Shown here: one piece after another, positions 1 through 7,059 of the stretch | How positions within the stretch are numbered: the stretch's first letter is position 1 | Layout of the letters: every line of letters starts with the position of its first letter | DNA from: Hydnum rufescens UP504 | Lineage: Eukaryota; Basidiomycota; Agaricomycetes; Cantharellales; Hydnaceae | NCBI GenBank assembly: GCA_014904985.1 | Contig: MU128921.1 | Location: 79,944 to 143,943 of the forward strand | Reading direction: 5' to 3' | Length of the DNA: 64,000 bases | Notes under the pieces: model-generated | Told to the model about the DNA's origin: nothing | The model's input: the letters and a program-made list of their open reading frames with translations, nothing else | Databases searched by the model: none | Made by a program: the position numbers and the translations under genes

Positions 1-1194
1 GCGTTCAGGCGATATCCTAGAATAATAACAATTTTTTAGTTAAATAAACAGCAAAAAGAAGCCCTTCTGCTCTTTTTTCACTGTTGAGGGGGGCATTACC
101 TTGTATAAAACCCCAACACACCCGCAAACTGCGGTGTGTGGTCCCTCTCCTCGTTGGGTGCATTGTCATTTCGCCGTTGTGTGTCTCTGGTGACTGTGGG
201 GGCTTGTTTGGTGGTTTTGTGGTTGCATTACGGGCGGGAGCTTGGTTGTTGCTCAGGGACGACAATCTACAATAATAAGTAATTACAATTAGGTAAAATA
301 AAATAAAAAAAAAGAAAGCCACGCAAAAGGAGCAGCGTACGCTGCTCCTTTTGCTTGTTGCATTATGGCTTACCTTAAATACACACAACCCTTGGGGGTG
401 TCGTGTTCATTTGCGGTTCTGTGGTCCGTGTCTGGTGTTGCCGGGTTTCGTTTGAGGGGGCTTTTGGCAGTCACATTTGTAGTTTCGTTTTGGTGGCGGT
501 TTGTTGTGGGTTTCAATAACAAACTAGAATAGTAAATTAATAATTAGTAAAAAAGAAAAAAAGCAAAGCAGCAAAAGGAGCAGCATACGTGCTCCTTTGG
601 TGCGGTTGTGCAGATACTTATCCTTTACACAACCCGCTTGCAGGTGTGGTTTCGTCTGGGTTCTGTCTGCCATCGTTGTTGGCGGTTTTCGTTTGGCGTA
701 TGTTGTTTTTGGCGGTCGTCATTTTGCTTGACACCCTAGAATAGTAAATAATTAGTAAAAGAGAAAAAAGAAGACCCACGCAAAAGGAGCCAGGGTACGC
801 TGCTCCTTTCCGGTTGTACTTACCTTAAAATTCCCATACACCCACAAACAGTGTGTGGTTTGTCTGGGCTTTGTCCGTTGGCCCGTCGTTGGCGGGTCGC
901 ATCGTGATTTCGGGGGGGGTGGTTCGTTCGGCAGGTCGTTATTTTGCTGGTCTGGTCGATAACCTGTGATAATAAATTATATATTAGTTGAGGAAATAAA
1001 TCGCGGAAAGGAGCAGCATCTGCTGCTCTTTCGCTGTGGGGGTGTACAAGTACCTGCCTTTATTAGAACACACACCCCCCGCGGCGGTGTGTGGTTCCTG
1101 GGGCCACCCATAGGGGGGTCTGTTGTCTGCTTTGGTTTGGCTGTTGCTGTGTCGGCCCTCATCGTGCGGGGCTTTCGTCTAAAATAATCAAAGG
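1..1194 (-). repeat. Left half of intron-like dual-hairpin array (minus polarity)
   Basis: About six degenerate modules lie at roughly 60-250-bp spacing, with hairpins near 75, 320-360, 565-600, 780-810, 1005-1035 and 1215-1255. Read on the minus strand each shows a G/T-rich hairpin of the CACACCC...GGGTGTG type, then a splice-donor-like junction, a second hairpin built on GAGCAGC/GCTGCTC, an A/T-rich stretch with a CTAAT or CTAAC branch-like motif, and a terminal YAG. The best one ends (minus strand) with ...TTTATTATCACAG at about 970. Short ORFs here are low complexity and differ between units, so I see no protein gene. These units are the mirror image in orientation of those after 2100. 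Confidence 0.7.
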
Positions 1195-2205
1195 TGTGTT
1201 AGTACAAGAACTCAAAGCAGCGCAAACAGAGTAGCTTCGCTACTCTTTTGTGCCATTGTATTCTAATAGGACAAACTCACCCTTATGACACACACCCGCA
1301 GTCGCGACTGCGGGTGTGTGGTCATGTCCTCACCTTTCTGGGCGTTGCTGGGTGTGGCTGCGTAGTGTGCAATTCAACGCTGGCAATTGCCGGTACTTAG
1401 AAAGCGCCCAAGTGCTGTGTTACAAGCAGAATACATATTAATAGCAAGTATATAGATGTGTAATAAATACTATATAATAAATATTTACCCAGAAATGCGA
1501 AGAAGACGATGATAATAGGTCAGAGCTCAATAAGGCATGATATGCATAATTGCAAAGTGGATTGGGCGACTTCTATGGGTCAGAATTGGCCCAAATTAGA
1601 ATATATTAATGGTATATATGCACCTTACATGAGCGATCAGTTACATTGGACGTTCCGGGCATTTCTGAAATTTTCACGCCTTCAATTCCCTATTTAGGGA
1701 ATTGAAGGCGTGAAAATTTCAGAAATGCCCGGGACGTCCAATGTAACTGATCGCTCATGTAAGGTGCATATATACCATTAATATATTCTAATTTGGGCCA
1801 ATTCTGACCCATAGAAGTCGCCCAATCCACTTTGCAATTATGCATATCATGCCTTATTGAGCTCTGACCTATTATCATTGTCTTCTTCACATTTCTGGGT
1901 AAATATTTATTATATAGTATTTATTACACATCTATATACTTGCTATTAATATGTATTCTGCTTGTAACACCAGCACTTGGGCACTTGTTAAGTACCGGCA
2001 ATTGCTGGCGTTGAGTTTCCATCTTGCTCCGCATCTCCGAACCACAACAGGCAACCACCTGAAAAGGCAAACGCACGACCACACACCCGCGACTGCAGGG
2101 TGTGTGGTCATAAGGTGAGTCTTCCTTGTAGTAGACACAACGGTGCAAAAGAGCAGCGAAAGCTGCTCTTTTTGCGTTGCTTTGGAATTTTTTTTACTAA
2201 CATGC
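1195..2205. repeat. About 1 kb near-spacerless inverted repeat (palindrome), centre ~1692
   Basis: The two arms are reverse complements of each other, meeting at a CCCTATTTAGGG core with essentially no spacer. The inner ~320 bp of each arm are almost identical: I see only isolated differences, for example near 1499/1887, 1511/1875 and 1655/1731. Identity falls off outwards but is still clear through one hairpin pair on each side (1215-1320 against 2070-2175). The same 60-odd-residue ORF can be read on either strand inside the arms; this follows from the palindrome and is not evidence for coding. The palindrome is exactly where the flanking module array switches strand. Confidence 0.88.
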
Positions 2206-2215
2206 CTTATTCTAG
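2115..2215 (+). repeat. Intron-like module R1
   Basis: 101 nt. Donor-like ATAAG|GTGAGT, hairpin at 2145-2175 with a GAAA loop on a GAGCAGC/GCTGCTC stem, TACTAAC at 2195-2201, acceptor TTCTAG. Upstream (2083-2108) is a second hairpin of the CACACCC...GGGTGTG type. This unit also forms the outer right arm of the palindrome. Confidence 0.7.
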
Positions 2216-2427
2216 ATTGGGGACCTTGTCCCACGCATGACGATGACCTGTGAAACGACGAGACCCCAAACAGCAACGCGATGCGGCACCGCAATACACG
2301 GCAACGCGACACAGCACCGCAATATACAGCAACGCGATGCGACAACGACGACGCGACATACAGCAATGCGCCAAACGAGGGCCCGGAATCATACACCCGC
2401 CACGGCGGGTGTGTGGTTCCATATAAG

Positions 2428-2533
2428 ATAAGTCCCCCCCCCTCAGTAGCTACAGCCACGCAAAAAGAGCAGTGAAAGCTGCTCTTTTTGCATGGTCTTT
2501 AACTCTTAACTAACATATAGTCTTGTATTATAG
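2428..2533 (+). repeat. Intron-like module R2, donor altered
   Basis: 106 nt. The donor position reads ATAAG|ATAAGT, so the expected G of GT is an A. Hairpin 2460-2491 keeps a GAAA loop with one G-T pair in the stem; a CTAAC branch-like motif is near 2509-2514 and TATTATAG ends the unit. The stretch before it (2216-2427) carries short CAACGCGAC-like direct repeats and ends in a CACCCGC...GCGGGTG hairpin. Confidence 0.6.
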
Positions 2534-2653
2534 GTCATCACTTCCCACACAAACGAATACCCACGCAAGAGCCCCCGTAACCCCCGACTATCGACACCCG
2601 AACGACGGACCGCAGTACCCCACACCCGCTACAGCAGGTGTGGGTACTACAAG

Positions 2654-2753
2654 GTTTATTTTTATTTTTTATTGTTGTGGCGCAAAAAGAGCAGCGTAAG
2701 CTGCTCTTTTTGCGCTGCTTTGGGATTTTTTTTACTGATGCACTTTATTCCAG
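2654..2753 (+). repeat. Intron-like module R3
   Basis: 100 nt. Donor-like CAAG|GTTTAT, hairpin 2682-2713 with a GTAA loop, TACTGAT in the branch position, acceptor TTCCAG. Sequence resembles R1, while R2 resembles R4, so the array has a two-unit (A-B-A-B) higher-order period of roughly 540-580 bp. Confidence 0.65.
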
Positions 2754-2970
2754 ATAGGAGCCATCCAACGCACAAAGATAACCCGCAAAACAACGAGACA
2801 ACGCGACACGGCAACCCAGCAGCATGATACACCGCAGCACGACACAGGAACGTGGCACAACAACGCAACATAACAACGCGACACAGCAACACGACACGGC
2901 AACACACCAAATAAAGAACAAGGGCCCAGAATCACACACCCGCCACAGCAGGTGTGTGGTTCTATATAAG

Positions 2971-3077
2971 GTAAGCCCCCGCCACCCTAGTAGCTACAGC
3001 CACGCAAAAAGAGCAGCGAAAGCTGCTCTTTTTGTGTGGTTTTTAATTCTTAACTAATTAAAAAGGTTTATCTGTAG
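2971..3077 (+). repeat. Intron-like module R4
   Basis: 107 nt. Donor TATAAG|GTAAGC, hairpin 3003-3034 with a GAAA loop, CTTAACTAAT in the branch position, acceptor CTGTAG. It is preceded by the CACACCCGC...GCAGGTGTG hairpin and by CAACGCGACA-type short repeats like those before R2. Confidence 0.68.
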
Positions 3078-3233
3078 GTCTTAACATGCCCTGCAAATAA
3101 ATACCAACGCAACACCCCCGTAACCCCCTTATCGATGCCCAAATGACAGGCACCTGTACGAACCACCGTATGTACCAGCCAGAGTACACGGCCCCAGTAC
3201 CCACACTGCTGCAGCGGGTGTGGGGTACTACAA

Positions 3234-3349
3234 GTATGTTTTTTCTTATTTTTTTATTTCTTATTCTTGTGGCACAAAAAGAGCAGCATAAGCTGCTCTT
3301 TTTGCACTGCATTACAGTTGTACTAATATTTTATTATTTATTTCTCTAG
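3234..3349 (+). repeat. Intron-like module R5
   Basis: 116 nt. Donor ACAA|GTATGT, hairpin 3275-3305 (ATAA loop), TACTAAT, pyrimidine-rich end TTTCTCTAG. It follows a CACACTGCTGCAGCGGGTGTG imperfect hairpin. Confidence 0.65.
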
Positions 3350-3882
3350 ATCCTGAACCAGAATCCCCGCGAGCCCCCAAGCAGAACCGGCCGAATGAGA
3401 CGCGGCAAACGATAACTACGAATGAACCCCCACAAACGAAGACCAACCCTGCGAGGGAGTGCCCAAAAGGAACCGGCCCCCGACCGCACTCACTGCGGAG
3501 GGTACGGTGGGTATATGTGGGCGCGTGACCCGCATAAACTATCTCCCCCTGTGGTGGCAGACCCCGGGGGGGTATAGTATAATATGTATATAATAATAAA
3601 TAAGTATATAACCTGGCACAGCCATGGATTGGCCGATAGATGGCCCAAAAACTGAATTGGAACAGCCTGATTTCGGCCATAAGGTCTGGGGGACCTATTA
3701 GGTACCATTTTCTGCCCCGAAAGTGGTACCTAAATTAGGTCCCCCATGTGACTGACCAGCCTGCAAATGAAGACCCATGAAGCAAGCCCCCCCCAGAATG
3801 ACAACACCCCCGTGAATAATGATGCACCACACAAAGAGAAGAGCCACACACCCACAGTAGTGGGTGTGTGGTTCTATACGAG
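3350..3882. repeat. Long inter-module stretch with AT-rich block and one strong hairpin
   Basis: 533 bp between R5 and R6, longer than the other gaps (120-220 bp). It contains an A/T-rich TATA-repeat block at about 3575-3612 that resembles 6695-6750, and a perfect-looking stem at 3688-3745. Before R6 the hairpin stem is CACACCCAC/GTGGGTGTG (3847-3872), differing from the CCCGC/GCGGG form in both strands of the stem. No protein gene is seen. Confidence 0.55.
3688..3745. repeat. Inverted repeat with GGGGGACC/GGTCCCCC arms
   Basis: Two ~20 nt arms surround a ~16 nt loop; each arm contains its own small GGTACC palindrome (3701-3706, 3725-3730). The stem pairs GGGGGACCTA with TAGGTCCCCC and TTAGGTACCA with TGGTACCTAA. 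It does not match the module hairpins. Confidence 0.7.
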
Positions 3883-3989
3883 GTATGTAATAGTGCACCC
3901 CCCCAATGATGCAAAAAGAGCTGCTCTTGCTGCTCTTTTTGCATTCATTGTAATTTTAATTTTTAACTAACACCTTACATTTATTCTAG
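3883..3989 (+). repeat. Intron-like module R6
   Basis: 107 nt. Donor CGAG|GTATGT, hairpin 3911-3942 with a disturbed loop (an extra CTGCTCTT), TTTAACTAAC in the branch position, acceptor TATTCTAG. Confidence 0.65.
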
Positions 3990-4258
3990 GTTATCACCTC
4001 AACCATCTGCCACACAAACCCCCCCCACCCCCCCTGGGAAATGACACTGCAACCAGCCAAGCAAATGCTGAACGAAGCCTGCCAATGACGACCAGGCAAG
4101 AGACACCCACCAGACAAAACCCAGGAACAGGGACCCATGATGCAAGACCGCGGAACCCCAAGATGAACCACACACCTGCTGTGGAAGATAAAAACATCCA
4201 GTATCAGAAAACGCGAAATCACACCACTCCCAGCCTTTGGACGATCACATGACCAATT
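3990..4258. other. Non-coding stretch after the main array
   Basis: C-rich purine-poor DNA that begins like the inter-module segments and ends with a CACACCTGCTGTGG half-hairpin at about 4170 that has no partner module. I see no gene. Confidence 0.5.
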
Positions 4259-4259
4259 A

Positions 4260-4695
4260 CAAAATTAATTACAGCTATGTGCAGAAATTGAATTCATTCT
4301 ATAACTCTGTCAGTTTTGATCGGAAAGGTACACCCATATAACTCTTAGAAAGCTATGATTCACACCTTTCAAACACTACCAAACAAAAGTCAAACAGACC
4401 AAAACTGCACTCTCCAGGCCAATATTACTATCAAAATCCAGGATTTCCAGTAAAAAATGAATTTCTCTGTCAGTTCACATTCAATCCTCTTGAAACAACC
4501 GCGCCTAGAAAGATATAAAAAATCCGCATCCAACGGTACTAAGCACACAAAGAACAGATCAAAACTGAACTCTACAGAACAATATTACTATCAGAATCAA
4601 CACCCATCAGTAAAAAACAAATTTCTCTGTCAGTTTACACCAGATCTGCTCAGAACCACCATGCCCAGAAATCTGTTAAAAATCTGCATCTAATG
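4260..4695. repeat. Imperfect ~160 bp tandem repeat, about 2.5-3 copies
   Basis: The word TTTCTCTGTCAGTT recurs near 4300 (diverged), 4460 and 4621. Between copies a shared order is visible: AGAAAGATATAAA, ATCCGCATC, AACAGATCAAAACTG, CAATATTACTATCA, CAGTAAAAAA. Short ORFs in it are not conserved between copies. Confidence 0.6.
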
Positions 4696-4699
4696 ATAC

Positions 4700-4915
4700 C
4701 AAGAACATCTATTATGGATGCAAACTGCTGTTTCTGCATCAAATCCCATCCCATGCACTTGTCTCCATTATCAACCAGCAACAAAACACCTTAACCATTG
4801 GACTATGCTCAAATTAATCTCCAAAACCTGGAGATATCCTTTCATTTCACCTCCAGAATGCTCCACATGGTCAGTGACCTCATTCTCCAAGCATTCCACA
4901 TGCTCAGCAAATTGG
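4700..4915. other. Unassigned spacer before the LTR-like segment
   Basis: A/T-moderate sequence with no convincing codon pattern, promoter or repeat. Confidence 0.4.
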
Positions 4916-5234
4916 TGACATCACCCCCCCTCATGATTCCTTTTGTTCTCTTTATGCATGACTCAGCTATGACTGCATTATGACATCATCTTGTTATTTT
5001 CTTTTGTTCTCACCTATGACTCACATATGACTCACCCATGAGGGAGTCATATTTCTTAAACACAGCCACCTTCAGAAAGGTATAAAAGCTGGTAGATTTC
5101 CTGTATCCCCCCATCATCTCCTCTCTGGAAATCATCACTGTCAACCACTGTCAACTTTTCTGCTTGCCTCTAAAGAACAGTCTATCTATAAGCCATCTGG
5201 AGCTAAGTCATCTTCAAGGTTGTTGAGACAAAGC
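4916..5234 (+). mobile_element. Possible solo LTR or LTR remnant
   Basis: The segment starts TGACATCACC and could end in ...GCCA. It contains short direct repeats (TTTTGTTCTC twice, ATGACTCA several times), a TATA box (TATAAAAG, 5081-5088) and a pyrimidine-rich stretch after it: the order of an LTR U3 and R region. A TGGTAGCCC at 5236 would sit where a tRNA primer-binding site usually does. No gag or pol remnant follows, and I cannot show a target-site duplication, so the borders are tentative. Confidence 0.4.
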
Positions 5235-5486
5235 CACTGGTAGCCCTCTACACGAATCATTAAAGCCAAGGATAGTTGCAGGACCTAAGGTTAGAGTTGC
5301 TGGACATCCAAGGAAAAGTAAGCATAACGAAATACATACCAGGTTTTGAAGAAAGAAGAAAGAAACATACTAACAAGACTAACCAAGCACTGACCAGTCT
5401 ATAACCCACAGATATCTGCATTTTGACCAGGAGAACGTAAACAAGAATACACAAATATCAGTAAACAGACCAACACAACATGAACA
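5235..5486. other. Spacer after the LTR-like segment
   Basis: A possible primer-binding site at 5236-5250, then A-rich sequence with no retroelement coding remnant that I can recognise. Confidence 0.35.
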
Positions 5487-5668
5487 ACGTATAAGCCTTT
5501 CCACAAGCATCCCAGACATATAGCCTTTCTATAAGCATCCTACACAACGTATAAGCCTTTCCACAAGCATCCCAGATGTATAAGCCTTTCTATAAGCATC
5601 CTACATGATGTATAAGCCCCCCTACAAGCATCACAGATGTATAAGCCTTTCTACAAGCATCCCAGATG
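5487..5668 (+). repeat. 28-32 bp minisatellite, six copies
   Basis: The core GTATAAGCCTTTC with ACAAGCATCCCAGA or ATAAGCATCCTACA recurs; AGCCTTT starts at 5494, 5522, 5554, 5583, (AGCCCCC) 5614 and 5644, giving spacings of 28, 32, 29, 31 and 30. Two half-types alternate (CCACAAGCATCCCAG / CTATAAGCATCCTAC), so an older ~60 bp period is likely. Confidence 0.85.
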
Positions 5669-5859
5669 ATACATCATTGACTACAGCTAGTCCATATCCC
5701 TTCCTATTCTCCACTGAACACCATACACATCTTGCAGAGTGTGATCAACCATTGAAGCAAACCAACCCAATGAATAACAACAGAAATACAGTCTCCCATC
5801 TACACACTGGCTGAACCAGATTTTGATTTGACAGTCATCGGAGCTCCCAACCCTTCTTC

Positions 5860-6640
5860 TATACTGCTGAAGTGGGTGTGTGGTAATTAAGGTAAATAAA
5901 TATGATTGCACCAAAGGAGCAGCATATGCTGCTCCTGTGGTGTAGCTTTTCTTTTTTTTTACTAACATATTATTCTGTACCGTAGGTTTCATCTACCCCC
6001 ATGCCAAAACGAAACCCGAGAATGACAGAACACAATGCGAGGCCACAGAAGCCTGGGATGAACCCCACACCCACTTTAGGTGGGTGTGGTGATTTTTAAA
6101 GTAAGTATTTGCCCTCTATTAGTGTGACTGCACAAAAGGAGCAGCATGTGCTGCTCCTTTTGCATGGTTTTTCTTTTTTTACTAACTTATTACTTATTAT
6201 CATAGGTAGCCCTCAATCAAGACCCACAATGCCACCATACAAACATCACACCCCCAAACAAAACCCGCAAACCCCCTAGATGATGGCCAGCCCCAGTACC
6301 AAGTATGAACCACACAGACCATGGTACAAAACAGTACCACATACCCACTTTGGTGGGTGTGGTACTACAAGGCTTTTTTTTTTTAATTTCTATATCTACA
6401 ACAATGCAAAAGGAGCTGTGCAAGCTGCTCCTTTTGTGTCACTTAGTTTTTTTTACTAACTAGGATCCAAATTGAAGCATGGCAAACACAACCCATGACC
6501 CATGCCCAACAGTGAAGTGCCAAGGCACACCCCTAGTACCACACACCCACCGAAGCAGGTGTGTGGTGCTATTAGATAGTTTGTTTTTTTTAAATTTCTA
6601 TAGACAGTACCACACCTGCCCAAGTGGGTATTAGATAGTT
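5860..6640 (+). repeat. Second block of intron-like dual-hairpin modules
   Basis: Three fuller modules and one degenerate one, all plus polarity. R7: 5892-5985, donor TTAAG|GTAAAT, hairpin 5909-5942, TACTAAC, acceptor CCGTAG. R8: 6101-6205, donor TAAA|GTAAGT, hairpin 6130-6162, TACTAAC, acceptor TCATAG. R9: about 6372-6463, donor lost (CAAG|GCTTTT), hairpin 6405-6437, TACTAACTAG. A last copy (6540-6640) keeps the CACACCCAC...GGTGTGTGG hairpin but not the inner one. Stems use GGAGCAGC/GCTGCTCC here against AGAGCAGC/GCTGCTCT in the first block, and CCCAC/GTGGG against CCCGC/GCGGG: both sides of each stem change together. Confidence 0.7.
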
Positions 6641-7059
6641 TTTTAAATAAATAAACAAGTAAATAAGAACAAAACATGGGACTACTGAATGAAACTGGGG
6701 GTACATACATGTATGTATAATATAGTGATAATAAATAAATAATTATAGATGGAGCATATTATCCCCAATAAGCCATATGGCCTGCTGTCCTGCAAAGTCT
6801 GAGAATCTCTAAGTCCCAGTCTAAGGTGAGAGGGCCCCAGGGGCCCTGTCTCATGCCATGAATCACCCAGTGGGCCCAGCCCACCTAAAAACCTGCTCTT
6901 AGATTGAATAAAAGCAAGGCAAAAGGGCCTAACTAGATATACAATTATGGCTGACTGGTTTGTTTGCATGGGTGTTGAGTCACATTCAAAATAAATTGCA
7001 CTGAATTCTGGGTTCTCAGTTTTACATCCGGAGGGAGCGGAAAGTACTCCACTGCCTCG
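6641..7059. other. AT-rich spacer and upstream region of the ZNF598-like gene
   Basis: TATA-rich block at 6700-6750 like the one near 3575, a GGGCCCCAGGGGCCC palindrome flanked by TGAGA/TCTCA at about 6827-6855, then ordinary sequence leading to the first ATG at 7060. This is the border between repeat field and gene-rich DNA. Confidence 0.5.

Noticed and set aside
1..60. Telomere end
   Set aside because: No TTAGGG-type repeats at the window start, so a subtelomeric place is possible but not supported.
1509..1890. Identical ~62-66 residue ORFs on both strands
   Set aside because: They are the same sequence read from the two arms of the palindrome; no start context, no homologues recognised, and arm differences do not favour synonymous sites in any way I can judge.
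1924..3350. Several ORFs of 65-175 residues in the hairpin array
   Set aside because: Low complexity, overlapping in many frames, interrupted by the splice-like signals and not conserved between repeat copies.
2115..3989. Group I or group II self-splicing introns
   Set aside because: Far too short, no P/Q/R/S or domain V-like elements; the signals are those of spliceosomal introns.
1..4200. CRISPR array
   Set aside because: Spacing and repeat sequence are irregular, repeats are themselves long hairpins with intron signals, and the genome is eukaryotic.
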